In this document: positions 17,501 through 27,887 of the stretch, in pieces | Layout: every line of letters begins with the position of its first letter | Numbering within the stretch: the stretch's first letter is position 1 | Source of the DNA: Hyphomicrobiales bacterium | GTDB lineage: Bacteria > Pseudomonadota > Alphaproteobacteria > Rhizobiales > Xanthobacteraceae | Length of the DNA stretch: 64,000 nucleotides | Reading direction: 5' to 3' | NCBI GenBank assembly: GCA_009377755.1 | Contig: WHTM01000019.1 | Coordinates: forward strand, 26,017 to 90,016 | Position numbers and translations under genes: made by a program | The notes under the pieces: generated by a model | What the model was told of the DNA's origin: nothing | Seen by the model: only the letters and a program-made list of their open reading frames with translations | Databases searched by the model: none

Positions 17501-18772
17501 CTACTTCTTCGCCTGCTCGTACGGATAGATGATCGTGCCGGTCTTGAACTGCTCCGGCCACAGGATGGCCTCCTTGGAGGTGTCGGCGAACTGCTGAATG
17601 CCGCCGCCAGCGACGACGTCGTGGAACTGGGTGAAGAGCATGCGCGATTTCGCCCATTCTCCGTCCGGCCCGTATTCGATGTCGCCGACGATGGTTGGGA
17701 TCTTGTTCTTGCGGACGTAGTCGGCGAGTTTGTCGTGGTCGAGGCTATTGGTCGCCGTCACGGCCGCGGCAAGCACTTGTCCGGCAGCGTAGCCGAACGG
17801 AACGAAGCCGTAGCCGAACGGGTCGATCTTCTGGCCGGCCGCCCGTTGGCGGTACTTGTCCATCACCTCCTTGAGGCCGGGGAATTGCAGGCTTGGTGCC
17901 GGCACGAAGCTTTCCATGATGACCATGCCGTTGATCAGCGGCCCGAGCTGCATCTTGATCGGCGTGATCAGGAGACCGATCAGCGTGCCGCCGAACATCT
18001 TCGGCTTCAGGCCGACCTCGCTGGCGGCGCGCACGATCCCGACCGTGTCGGGCGGATACGCGGCTACGAATACGAGGTCGGCATTAGCTGCCTGCACGGC
18101 GCGCACCAGCGGTGCGAAGTCGGTGGTGCTGGGCGGATAGCCGCGGTCGAAGATGATCTTGAAACCGGCCGCCTTGGCGTTCTCCTTGGCGCCATCCGCC
18201 GAGGTGCGGGCGAACTCGGCGTCCGCCGCCAGGATCGCCACCGTCCGCGGCTTGGGCGTCTGCGCCGCTGCCAGGTCGAAGAAGCCTTTCGAGAACGAGC
18301 GCACGCCGTCGGGTCCGATCGGCACCATCGAGAAGTATCTCGGATAGTTGAAGTGCCGATTGACGCTGACTCCCAGCATGCTCACCGTCATCTTGTTGTG
18401 CTGCATGATCACCGGCATCGCGGGCGCCACCATGTTGGTCGCATAGGGCCCGAGCAGCAGGTCAACCTTGTCGACGGTGATCAGCTTGGTGTAGAGCGCC
18501 GGAACGTTCGCCGGATTGCTCTGGTCGTCGTAGTAGACGAGCTCGACCGGGCGTCCAAGCAGTCCGCCCTTGGCGTTGACGTCGTCGCGCCAGATTTGCA
18601 GGGCGATCTCGAGCTGCTTGCCGTTCTGCGCAACGCCGCCAGTCAGGGCCATGCTGAAGCCGACCTTGATCGGGTCGGCGGCATGTGCCGGCGGCATCGC
18701 TCCTGCGAACGAACCCGCCAGCACCAGGGCGATTGTCTGTAACGCGTTTCGCATTCTCTTGCTGCCGAACAC
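17501..18772 (-). CDS. ABC transporter substrate-binding protein, branched-chain amino acid type (LivJ-like)
   Basis: This 423-residue periplasmic protein has a signal peptide ending near A-H-A-A-D. The mature start D-P-I-K-V-G-F-S-M-A-L-T-G matches Peripla_BP_6 receptors. G-G-L-L-G-R-P-V-E-L-V-Y-Y-D-D-Q-S and L-L-L-G-P-Y are further family hallmarks. The GTG start at 18772 is chosen for its GGGAGG at ideal spacing; ATG 18754 is the alternative. No liv permease or ATPase genes are next to it, so it is an orphan receptor here. Confidence 0.9.
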   Translation of the reverse strand: MFGSKRMRNALQTIALVLAGSFAGAMPPAHAADPIKVGFSMALTGGVAQNGKQLEIALQIWRDDVNAKGGLLGRPVELVYYDDQSNPANVPALYTKLITVDKVDLLLGPYATNMVAPAMPVIMQHNKMTVSMLGVSVNRHFNYPRYFSMVPIGPDGVRSFSKGFFDLAAAQTPKPRTVAILAADAEFARTSADGAKENAKAAGFKIIFDRGYPPSTTDFAPLVRAVQAANADLVFVAAYPPDTVGIVRAASEVGLKPKMFGGTLIGLLITPIKMQLGPLINGMVIMESFVPAPSLQFPGLKEVMDKYRQRAAGQKIDPFGYGFVPFGYAAGQVLAAAVTATNSLDHDKLADYVRKNKIPTIVGDIEYGPDGEWAKSRMLFTQFHDVVAGGGIQQFADTSKEAILWPEQFKTGTIIYPYEQAKK

Positions 18773-18912
18773 TTGCGTCCTCCCGTGGCACCGTCTTGCC
18801 CGCTTGAGGGCTGAGCATACCTTAAGCCTTGCGCCTAAGCATGGCCGCCGTTCACCTTTCAGCCATGCTCTGCCGGCAAAATGGCGATCCCGCGAATCGG
18901 AGACCCTTCCCG

Positions 18913-19458
18913 ATGTCTGCCTTCCGCCTGCCGGGCATTGGCTTGGCCCGCACCCTGATCCTTGCCCTCGGGCTCGCCGGGCTTGCCGCCTGCGCCGGCG
19001 GCGAATTGCCGACCGGGGAGCCGAGCTTTTACCGCAATCTGGCGCAGCCCGGCGCCCAGCTCGACGCCGCGGCCGCCGCCTCGATGCTGTCCGGCTATCG
19101 CAGCAACAACGGTTTGCCGCCGGTCGCCGTCGATCCAGAGCTGATGCAGCTCGCCGATCAGCAGGCGCGGGCGATGGTGGCGCGCGACCGGCTCTCGCAC
19201 GAGTCCGGGGGACCGTTCACCGCGCGGCTGCGCAAGGCCGGCTATCGCTCGAAGACCGCCGCCGAGAACATTTCGGCCGGCTACTACACGCTGGCGGAGG
19301 CCTTTTCCGGCTGGCGCGATTCACAGCCGCATCGGCAAAACATGCTGCTCAAGGGCGCGACCCGGATGGGCATCGCGGCGATCTACTCGCCGGGATCGAA
19401 GTACAAGGTGTTCTGGGCGCTGATCCTGGCGGAGCCCGCGGACGACAGCAGCAGCTAG
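18913..19458 (+). CDS. CAP-domain (SCP/PR1-like) lipoprotein
   Basis: This 181-residue secreted protein has a lipobox L-A-A-C at Cys27, so it is probably an outer-membrane or periplasmic lipoprotein. The CAP fold is indicated by R-S-N-N-G-L-P-P-V, L-S-H-E-S-G-G, A-E-N-I-S-A-G-Y and the late H-R-Q-N-M-L. Function is not established for most bacterial members. The start at 18913 gives the proper signal sequence, with GGAGA upstream. Convergent with the MFS gene, separated by a perfect inverted repeat. Confidence 0.85.
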   Translation: MSAFRLPGIGLARTLILALGLAGLAACAGGELPTGEPSFYRNLAQPGAQLDAAAAASMLSGYRSNNGLPPVAVDPELMQLADQQARAMVARDRLSHESGGPFTARLRKAGYRSKTAAENISAGYYTLAEAFSGWRDSQPHRQNMLLKGATRMGIAAIYSPGSKYKVFWALILAEPADDSSS

Positions 19459-19465
19459 ACCACAT

Positions 19466-19559
19466 CCGTTCACTCCCGCGCAAAAGGGAGTCCAGGAGCC
19501 ACACGTCCAGGCTTCTCAACGCTACCGCCCCAGGTCCCTGCTTGCGCGGGAGTGAACGG
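19466..19559. terminator. Inverted repeat between convergent genes, probable bidirectional terminator
   Basis: The 18-bp arms CCGTTCACTCCCGCGCAA (19466-19483) and TTGCGCGGGAGTGAACGG (19542-19559) are perfectly complementary around a 58-nt loop. It fills most of the 119-bp gap between two convergent genes. Confidence 0.6.
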
Positions 19560-19577
19560 GATAGAACGCGGTCTTGT

Positions 19578-20804
19578 TCAGGCGGGTGCCAGCCGCACTG
19601 TCTGCCGCCACACCAGCATGGCGATGATGATGAAATTGAGTGCGTTGAGGATGACGCCGGCGGCGAAGGCGGGGCCATAGTATCCGAAAGAGTCATAGAG
19701 CACGCCGGCGAGCCAGACCCCGGTGCCCATGCCGGTGCCGCTGCACAGCAGCAGCGTCGGAATCCGCCAGGATGCCTCCGATACCGGAAACAGCTCGCGC
19801 ACCACCAGGACGTTGGCCGGGATCAGCCCGCTAAAGCCCAGCCCGAATGCGGCCGACACCAGGAACAGGCTGAGCTCGCTCTGTGCAACGATGAAGGCGG
19901 TCATCGCCGCGGCCTGCGCTGCCGAGCCGATCAGCACCGTGCGCAATCCGCCGATTCGGTCGGCAACCAGGCCCCACACCTGCCGGCAGATCACCGCCGT
20001 ACCGAGCAGCAGCGACAGCATCGCTGCACCGCGCGTCGCACTGATGCCGAGGTCGCTGCACAACGCCACCAGATGGCCCTGCGGCATCGCCATCGTTGTG
20101 CAGCACAGGAAAACGCCCACGCACACGAGAGCGAACACGCGGTTCGGCGGCCATCCCAGCACTGGCGTCTGCGATGTGGTGAAGAACGCCGGTCGCCGCG
20201 TCAGCGGCGTCATGTCTGGAGGCATACGCAGGAACTTCAGGGCGAGCGGGACGATCACCACGATCTCGATGACGGCGAACCACAGCATGGTCTGCCGCCA
20301 GCCGGCATAGGCGATCATCCGCTCGAAGATCGGCGGCCAGATCGCGCCGGCGAGGTAGCCGCCGCTCGAAATCAGGGCGAGCGCCGATCCGCGGCGCCGG
20401 TCGAACCAGCGGCTGATGTAGATGTAGAACGGCGCGTTGATCGCGCCGATGCCGAAGAAGCCGATCAGCACGCCATGCCCGACATAGAGCTGCCAGCTCG
20501 ATCCCCCGGTCGACAGGGCCAGTCCGGCCGCTCCCGACAGCGCCCCGATCAGGGTCGTCCAGCGGACCCCGATCCGTTCCGCCACCATCCCCATGAGGAT
20601 GCCGCCGGCCGCCGTCCCGAACCACACCAGGAAAGTTGCGAGTGCCGGCACCGACCGCGCGCCCCCAAGCTCGGCCGCTATCTCCTTGAGCGCCACGGTG
20701 ATAATCCACGGCGCGCCAAACGCGACCGAGAGGATCGCCAGCGAGACGACGGCGATCACCCACGAGGATCGTGTCTCGACGGAGTGAAGTGGGGATTGCA
20801 GCAT
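19578..20804 (-). CDS. MFS transporter
   Basis: This 408-residue protein has about twelve hydrophobic helices and an MFS-like loop after helix 2 (M-V-A-E-R-I-G-V-R-W). The second half restarts near residue 210 with a basic loop. Layout and length suit the monocarboxylate/oxalate-formate type of MFS carriers, but the substrate is not readable. It is divergent from the PEP-mutase-family operon across a 169-bp gap and may share its control. Confidence 0.85.
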   Translation of the reverse strand: MLQSPLHSVETRSSWVIAVVSLAILSVAFGAPWIITVALKEIAAELGGARSVPALATFLVWFGTAAGGILMGMVAERIGVRWTTLIGALSGAAGLALSTGGSSWQLYVGHGVLIGFFGIGAINAPFYIYISRWFDRRRGSALALISSGGYLAGAIWPPIFERMIAYAGWRQTMLWFAVIEIVVIVPLALKFLRMPPDMTPLTRRPAFFTTSQTPVLGWPPNRVFALVCVGVFLCCTTMAMPQGHLVALCSDLGISATRGAAMLSLLLGTAVICRQVWGLVADRIGGLRTVLIGSAAQAAAMTAFIVAQSELSLFLVSAAFGLGFSGLIPANVLVVRELFPVSEASWRIPTLLLCSGTGMGTGVWLAGVLYDSFGYYGPAFAAGVILNALNFIIIAMLVWRQTVRLAPA

Positions 20805-20973
20805 GGATCAACCCGGCAGGGGTTTTCTCTTGTACCGGCCGCCGCCGGGCGCGACCATTGCAAATTGCGCTGGCACACCAGTCGAAATCTCGCATCTTCC
20901 TTGTGCAAGGGACGAAAAGAAGGGCAAAACGCCGGTACAACGCCTCGTGATGAACCGAGCGGAGGTACCCAAC

Positions 20974-21837
20974 GTGGAGAAGCTCAGCACGCTGTTTCGC
21001 GGCGACGACCTGGTCGTGGCGCCGGTCGCGCTCAGTCCGATCATGGCGCGGCTCGCCGAGGAGGCTGGCTTCAAGGCGGTGTACCTCTCGGGCGGCTCGC
21101 TCGGCTGGGTCAAGTGCGTCACCGAGGCGAACCTGACGCTGCCGGAGCTGATCGAGACCGTGGTGGATATGCGCACGGTCTGCAAGCTGCCGGTGGTGCT
21201 CGACGCCGGTGGCGGCTGGGGCGACCCGGTGCACATCCACCGCACCATCGCCATGAGCGAGGTGACAGGCGTCGGCGCGATCGAGATCGAGGACCAGCTG
21301 CTGCCGCGCCGGGTCGAGCATCACGTCGGTATCGACCACCTGGTGCCGGCCGAGCTCATGGTCAAGAAGATCACGGAAGCGCTCGCTGCCCGCACCGATC
21401 CCGACTTCGTCATCATCGCGCGCACCAATGCGCGCCGCGTCCACGACCTCGACGAGGCGCTGCGCCGCGCCGAAGCGTTCAAGCGCGCGGGTGCCGACAT
21501 GCTGTTCGTGCACACCCGCAACGCCGACGAGCTGCGCATCGTCGGCGAACGGCTGCCGTCGCCGCTGATGACGTTCGCGCCGCCGGACGGCTTCTCGACC
21601 TTCCCGATGTCGGAGCGCGACCTCGCCGGCCTCGGCTATCGGCTTGCGGCGTCCTCCGGCACGGCCTTCGCTGCGATGGTCAAGGCGGTGCGCCAGTCCT
21701 ACCGGTGCCTCGCCGGCGGCACCCTCGACCCTTTCCTCGGCCCCGGCGGCGCTGACAAGGAGATGAAGGCGGCGCAGGCGACCTCAGGCCTCGACCGCCT
21801 GCTTGAGATCGAGCGGCGCACGATGAAGGACGCTTGA
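20974..21837 (+). CDS. Isocitrate lyase/PEP mutase family protein
   Basis: This 287-residue TIM-barrel protein belongs to the PEP mutase/isocitrate lyase superfamily. GTG 20974 is chosen because GGAGG sits 8 nt upstream; an ATG at 20950 has no such site. Asp77 of the metal motif is kept, but the second Asp is Gly79 (D-A-G-G-G-W-G). E-D-Q (106-108) is intact. The gating loop reads R-R-V-E-H, without the catalytic Cys of lyases (K-R-C-G-H). It is therefore unlikely to be a 2-methylisocitrate lyase; hydrolase, mutase or carboxylase-type members are alternatives. The stop is 1 bp before the glycerol kinase start. Confidence 0.82.
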   Translation: MEKLSTLFRGDDLVVAPVALSPIMARLAEEAGFKAVYLSGGSLGWVKCVTEANLTLPELIETVVDMRTVCKLPVVLDAGGGWGDPVHIHRTIAMSEVTGVGAIEIEDQLLPRRVEHHVGIDHLVPAELMVKKITEALAARTDPDFVIIARTNARRVHDLDEALRRAEAFKRAGADMLFVHTRNADELRIVGERLPSPLMTFAPPDGFSTFPMSERDLAGLGYRLAASSGTAFAAMVKAVRQSYRCLAGGTLDPFLGPGGADKEMKAAQATSGLDRLLEIERRTMKDA

Positions 21838-21838
21838 T

Positions 21839-23335
<1,497 letters not shown>

Positions 23336-23338
23336 CGC

Positions 23339-24955
23339 ATGCTGCCTGACGCCCGTGATTACGAGACGCTGCGCCGCCAGTTTCGCTGGCAGGTACCTGC
23401 GCGCTACAACATCGGCGTCGATTGCTGCGATCGTTGGGCCGTGCGCGATCCGCGGCGTCTCGCGATCCTGCATGTGCATGGCGACGGCCGCAGCCAGAAC
23501 ATCACCTACGGATGGCTGCGCGAGACCTCAAACCGTCTCGCCAATGTGCTTGCCGCGCAGCGCATCGTCTGCGGCGACCGGGTCGCGATCCTGCTACCGC
23601 AGACGCCGGAGGTCGCCGCCGCGCATCTGGCGATCTACAAGCTCGGCGCGATCGCGCTGCCGTTGGCGATGCTGTTCGGTATCGATGCGCTGTCCTACCG
23701 GCTACAGAACTCCGGCGCCAAGGCGATCGTGACCAGTACGGCGGGGCTCGCCAAGCTCGCCGGCATCCGCGCCGATCTGCCGGCGCTCGGGCTTGTGCTG
23801 TCGATCGACGGAGCCGCCGATGGCGCCGTCGACTTTCAGGCGAGCCTTGCGCGCGCATCCGCGGAGTTCACGCCGGTCGACACTACCGCCGACGATCCGG
23901 CGATGATGGTCTATACATCCGGCACCACCGGCCCGCCGAAGGGCGCGGTTCACGGCCACCGCGTGCTGCTCGGGCATCTCCCCGGCATCGAGACGCATCA
24001 CGAGTTTCTGCCGCAGCAGGGCGACTGCCTCTGGACGCCCGCCGACTGGGCCTGGGCCGGCGGCCTGCTCAACGTGCTGCTGCCCGGCCTGCACTACGGC
24101 GTGCCGGTGGTGGCGCACCGCTTCGAGCGGTTCGATCCGGAGGAGGCCTATGCGCTGATGGCGTCGGCCGGCGTACGCAACGCCTTCATCCCGCCGACGG
24201 CGCTTCGCATGTTGCGCCTGACGCCGAATCCGCAAGGGCGTTACGATGTCCGCATGCGCACCGTCGGCTCCGGCGGCGAGTCACTCGGCGCCGAGACGCT
24301 GGAATGGGGCCGTTCGGTGTTTGGCCTGACCATCAACGAGTTCTACGGCCAGACGGAATGCAACCTGGTGCTGTCGGGATGCGGCGCGATCGGCGTGACG
24401 CGCGGGGGCGCCATCGGCAAGCCGGTGCCGGGCCATGAGGTCGCGGTGATCCGCGAGGACGGCACGTGCGCCGATATCGGCGAACAGGGGCAGATCGCGG
24501 TGAAGCGGCCGGACCCGGTGATGTTCCTGGAATACTGGGATCGTCCCGACGCCACGCGCGAAAAATTCATCGGCGACTGGATGACGACCGGCGACGAGGC
24601 GATCCTCGACGAGGACGGCTACTATCACTTCGTCGGCCGCGAAGATGACGTCATCACCTCGGCCGGCTATCGCATCGGTCCGGGTGAGATCGAGGACTGC
24701 CTGATCCGCCATCCGGCGGTGGCGCTGGCGGCGGCGATCGGCAAGCCAGATACGCTGCGCACCGAGATCGTCAAAGCGTTCGTCGTGCTCAAGGACGGCG
24801 TTGTGGCATCCGAAGCGCTCGCCGCCGAGATCCAGGACTTCGTCAAGACGCGGCTTTCGGCGCACGAATATCCACGCGAGGTCGCGTTCATCGATGCGAT
24901 GCCGATGACCACGACCGGCAAGATCATCCGGCGTTTGTTGAGAGAAAGAGTATAG
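23339..24955 (+). CDS. Acyl-CoA synthetase (medium-chain/acetyl-CoA synthetase-like, ANL superfamily)
   Basis: This 538-residue AMP-forming ligase has the P-loop Y-T-S-G-T-T-G-P-P-K-G near residue 196 and A5-type F-Y-G-Q-T-E. It also has T-G-D-E-A, the hinge F-V-G-R-E-D-D-V-I, S-A-G-Y-R-I-G-P-G-E-I-E, and the catalytic lysine in T-T-G-K-I-I-R-R. It activates a carboxylic acid to its CoA thioester. It starts 3 bp after glpK, so it is the third gene of the operon. Acid specificity (acetate, propionate, medium-chain or aryl) cannot be told. Confidence 0.9.
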   Translation: MLPDARDYETLRRQFRWQVPARYNIGVDCCDRWAVRDPRRLAILHVHGDGRSQNITYGWLRETSNRLANVLAAQRIVCGDRVAILLPQTPEVAAAHLAIYKLGAIALPLAMLFGIDALSYRLQNSGAKAIVTSTAGLAKLAGIRADLPALGLVLSIDGAADGAVDFQASLARASAEFTPVDTTADDPAMMVYTSGTTGPPKGAVHGHRVLLGHLPGIETHHEFLPQQGDCLWTPADWAWAGGLLNVLLPGLHYGVPVVAHRFERFDPEEAYALMASAGVRNAFIPPTALRMLRLTPNPQGRYDVRMRTVGSGGESLGAETLEWGRSVFGLTINEFYGQTECNLVLSGCGAIGVTRGGAIGKPVPGHEVAVIREDGTCADIGEQGQIAVKRPDPVMFLEYWDRPDATREKFIGDWMTTGDEAILDEDGYYHFVGREDDVITSAGYRIGPGEIEDCLIRHPAVALAAAIGKPDTLRTEIVKAFVVLKDGVVASEALAAEIQDFVKTRLSAHEYPREVAFIDAMPMTTTGKIIRRLLRERV

Positions 24956-24963
24956 CGGCTGTC

Positions 24964-25043
24964 GTAGGGTGGGCTGAGTGCTGCGAAGCCCCGCGGACAA
25001 CAGACGGCGTGGACACGGCGCTTCGCGCCTTTGCCCACCCTAC
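24964..25043. terminator. Inverted repeat GTAGGGTGGGC between convergent genes
   Basis: GTAGGGTGGGC (24964-24974) and GCCCACCCTAC (25033-25043) are perfectly complementary. It lies between two convergent genes and overlaps the stop of the minus-strand one. Same class as 15231-15377 and 38119-38152; a bidirectional terminator role is likely. Confidence 0.6.
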
Positions 25044-26269
25044 CGTCCGCGCCAATGCTCGCGCATCGTCCGCGCCGCCGAGCGCCCGAGCCGGCGCAGC
25101 GATTCGAGGCGGCAAACAAGGGCGAACGGTCCGGATGCATCCGGCTTCACGGCGATCAGCCGGTCCGACATGGTGCACCGCTCGCGCCAGATGTGGTCGA
25201 TCATCGGATGATTGGGCGTGGCGAGCGAATCCACCTGGGTGATGCTGGTGTCGTGCAGCAGGTCGTCCGTTATCCGCACGAGCAGTTGCGTGCCGGGCGA
25301 GAAACGGGCGAATGACTCGTCATAGGCGATCTTCCAGCACCAGGCATGCTGGCCACTGCGCAGCATGATACAGGCGGCAATCGGCTTGTCTGCGATGCAC
25401 AGGCGATGGATCGTCGCACCCCCTTGGGTAGCGAGGTCGCCCGCAGCGCGCGTCACGAATTGCCGGATATCCGGATCGGCGGCTGCAGCGGTGCCGGCAC
25501 GGCCTTTCCAGCCGGCCGCCTCCAGCCGGAAGAAGTCCTGCAGCGCTGCCGCGACAGCGGCGGAGTCGTCGGCATACGAAACCGTGACCGTCCCGAGGTC
25601 CTGCATGCGGCGCCATTTACGCGCCAGCTCCTTGCGCTGCTTGCGCGCGACGGCATCGCCGAGATAATCGGCGCGGTTGTCCTCGGGCGCGAGCAACGCG
25701 CGCTGATGACGGTCGTAGCTTGCGCTCGCGCAATCACGGCGCGTCAGAATCGCGTCGAGCACCGATGCGAACGGGCCGTCGTCGCAGACATACGGCATCA
25801 GCATGAACGCCGGAAGCGACCGGTCACGCATCAGGTAATCGAGCCAGCCGGAAATCGCCGGCTCCGCAGCGTCGCGATGCACCAGCGGGGTTCCGAACGG
25901 CGCAAACGGATGCGTCCAGGAGCAGAGCGCAGCCAGGGGCAGGCCATAGCGCCGAGCTTCGACCCGCACCGGAAACAGGCCGAGCAGTTCCGTCGGCGAG
26001 CTTTGCGACCAGACCAGCCCAACTTGAACGTCGGCGCCGAGCACCGGCGCCGCGGCGAGCGCGAAGGCGGGATCGAGAAACACGTTGAGCTCGAGCGCGC
26101 GCGCCGCCAGCGCCTTCCAGGGCTCGGTCACGCCGCCGAGCGATGCCAGCGGCCTGGTCTCGACGGCGACGCTCATGGCCGACACGCGTTCGGCCGTAGC
26201 GGCCCGGCGTGCGTTGGCGGTGACGGCCTGCACCTGGTCCGACAGCCCGGGCCCGATCCGCGCGGTCAT
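25040..26269 (-). CDS. GNAT family N-acetyltransferase (FemAB/BioF2-like), envelope polysaccharide related
   Basis: This 409-residue protein has the tandem acyltransferase layout of the BioF2/FemAB-like group. A conserved basic stretch K-Q-R-K-E-L-A-R-K-W-R-R-M near residue 220 is followed by G-W-K-G-R-A-G and the late block H-P-M-I-D-H-I-W. Such proteins N-acylate sugars or amino groups during capsule and exopolysaccharide synthesis. The ATG overlaps the stop of the flippase gene (ATGA, 26266-26269), so the two are coupled. The longer open frame upstream is only shadow of the flippase. Confidence 0.8.
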   Translation of the reverse strand: MTARIGPGLSDQVQAVTANARRAATAERVSAMSVAVETRPLASLGGVTEPWKALAARALELNVFLDPAFALAAAPVLGADVQVGLVWSQSSPTELLGLFPVRVEARRYGLPLAALCSWTHPFAPFGTPLVHRDAAEPAISGWLDYLMRDRSLPAFMLMPYVCDDGPFASVLDAILTRRDCASASYDRHQRALLAPEDNRADYLGDAVARKQRKELARKWRRMQDLGTVTVSYADDSAAVAAALQDFFRLEAAGWKGRAGTAAAADPDIRQFVTRAAGDLATQGGATIHRLCIADKPIAACIMLRSGQHAWCWKIAYDESFARFSPGTQLLVRITDDLLHDTSITQVDSLATPNHPMIDHIWRERCTMSDRLIAVKPDASGPFALVCRLESLRRLGRSAARTMREHWRGR

Positions 26270-27666
26270 CGGTCGGCTCGCGGCGTCCGCGGGCGCCCGA
26301 AGACGAAGACGTGATAGCCGAGCCGGCGCTTGGTCACCACGTACAGCAGGATCGATTCGACCACCAGGGCGGTCGACATGCTGGCAGCGGCGCCAGCGGT
26401 GCCCAGGTGCGGGATCAGCAGCACACAAAGGACGACATTGATCGCGAACGCGGCTGCGTAGATCAACGCGCAGACGTAATGCTGGTCGAGCATGATCAGC
26501 AAGCGCTCGACTGGGCCGACCGCGGCGCGCGCCAAGAGGCCAACCGCGAGAATGAACATCAGGTGGTAGCCATCGACGAAGTCGCGGCCGAACAGCCACA
26601 GCAGCGGCACGCCGAAGGCGAGCACCAGCACGGTCGCGGCAAACGACGGCCAGAAGGTGAGGCGGACGATGTGCGCGATATAGTGCGCCAAGCGCTCGCG
26701 GTCGCCGTTGACGTGCAGCTCGGTGAACTTGTGCGCGGCGGTCTGCGCCACCGCGTAGTAGACGAAGGCGACCAGCGCCAGCGTCTTTGCGGCGGCGTAG
26801 TACACCGCGACCTCGTGCGGCGGGGCGTACTGCTTGAGGATCAGGACGTCGGAATACATCAGCAAAAGGTAGAACGTCTCGATCAGGAAGATCGGCAGCG
26901 AAATCGCAAGCCAATACTTGAAGTCGTAGGCCTTCGGTCCATGCTTGATCCCGCGCGAGAGCCTGCGGTTGAGAACGAGAAACTGTCCGGCGCAGATGAT
27001 CCAGTACGACGCGACGCCCATGATCGTGGCGCTCACCGCGTCGGTCGTCAGGCCGAGTAGATAGGCACCGCCCATCAGGGCGATCAGGACGATTTGGCGA
27101 ATGACATAGGGCGGAAGATTCGAGAGGTTGACCCAGTTGTAGGAGCGCGCGATGCCCTCCTGCATGTGTGTCAGGCCGTAGATCGGCAGGGCGGCGCAGG
27201 CGAGCAGCAGCGGCACGACCACCGGATGATCGAGCCAGGGCTCCAACAGGAGCACGCCGAGAACGCCGGCGGCGCCGATCGCGGTGGCGACGCCGAATGC
27301 CAGCCAGCGAGCGCCGACCAGGAAGCCGCGCAAGAAGTCGAATTGCCTGCGCTCGGTGTATTCAGGGATGAAGCGCTGCGCCGAGGAGGCGAGCCCGATG
27401 TCGACAATGCCGCCGACCAGCAGCACCCAGGTCCAGACGTAGACGTAGATGCCGAACTCGGAGCTGCCCATCCAGCGCGCGAACAGGACCTGTGAGCCGT
27501 AGGCGAGGATCGCGCTGGCGACACGGATGAGGAATGCGGCGCCAGCCATCCGGCGCGCGAGCGACGTATCGGAGCCGTCGGCAAGCCACGATCGCACGCG
27601 CGCCACTGCGTCAGCCAGCAGGGGATGCCTGGTCTGCTCGATGTTCTCAGACTTGATCAGTGCCAA
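26266..27666 (-). CDS. Oligosaccharide flippase family protein (polysaccharide export)
   Basis: This protein of about 466 residues has twelve to fourteen hydrophobic helices. The family opening is F-L-I-R-V-A-S-A-I-L-A-Y-G-S-Q-V followed by A-R-W-M-G-S-S-E-F-G-I-Y. It probably flips lipid-linked sugars across the inner membrane. The start is uncertain. An in-frame TTG at 27717 falls inside a dispersed palindrome. TTG 27666 has GGAGG 5 nt upstream and is preferred here. Coupled to the acetyltransferase gene downstream; no glycosyltransferases are in view. Confidence 0.8.
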   Translation of the reverse strand: MALIKSENIEQTRHPLLADAVARVRSWLADGSDTSLARRMAGAAFLIRVASAILAYGSQVLFARWMGSSEFGIYVYVWTWVLLVGGIVDIGLASSAQRFIPEYTERRQFDFLRGFLVGARWLAFGVATAIGAAGVLGVLLLEPWLDHPVVVPLLLACAALPIYGLTHMQEGIARSYNWVNLSNLPPYVIRQIVLIALMGGAYLLGLTTDAVSATIMGVASYWIICAGQFLVLNRRLSRGIKHGPKAYDFKYWLAISLPIFLIETFYLLLMYSDVLILKQYAPPHEVAVYYAAAKTLALVAFVYYAVAQTAAHKFTELHVNGDRERLAHYIAHIVRLTFWPSFAATVLVLAFGVPLLWLFGRDFVDGYHLMFILAVGLLARAAVGPVERLLIMLDQHYVCALIYAAAFAINVVLCVLLIPHLGTAGAAASMSTALVVESILLYVVTKRRLGYHVFVFGRPRTPRADR

Positions 27667-27702
27667 ACGTGCCTCCGCCCGCCCGGCCAGCTCTTCGATT
27701 GA

Positions 27703-27770
27703 GCATGATCCGTCCAAAAAGCCGATTCCCGCCTCGGATCAAGTTCGGGCAAGCTTTTTCGGGATCATGC
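27703..27770. repeat. Dispersed palindrome, GCATGATCC class (copy 1)
   Basis: GCATGATCC (27703-27711) pairs with GGATCATGC (27762-27770), with inner complementarity around CAAAAAGC/GCTTTTT and GATTCCCGCC. A second, shorter copy is at 52578-52622. It lies in the 5' region of the flippase gene. Confidence 0.65.
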
Positions 27771-27887
27771 TTTTGCCGGACGCGTTGCCCACCCGAGATA
27801 GGTAGCAAGGAAGCGTTAAGATTCAGTTGGACGAAATGCGGAAAATGCGAGCGATTGCGGGTCGCCAATGGTTAACGGCGACATCGG

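Noticed and set aside
24964..25043. Riboswitch or small RNA at the TAGGGTGGGC hairpin
   Set aside because: It lies between convergent genes and belongs to a repeat class found at two other sites; a terminator role explains it better.
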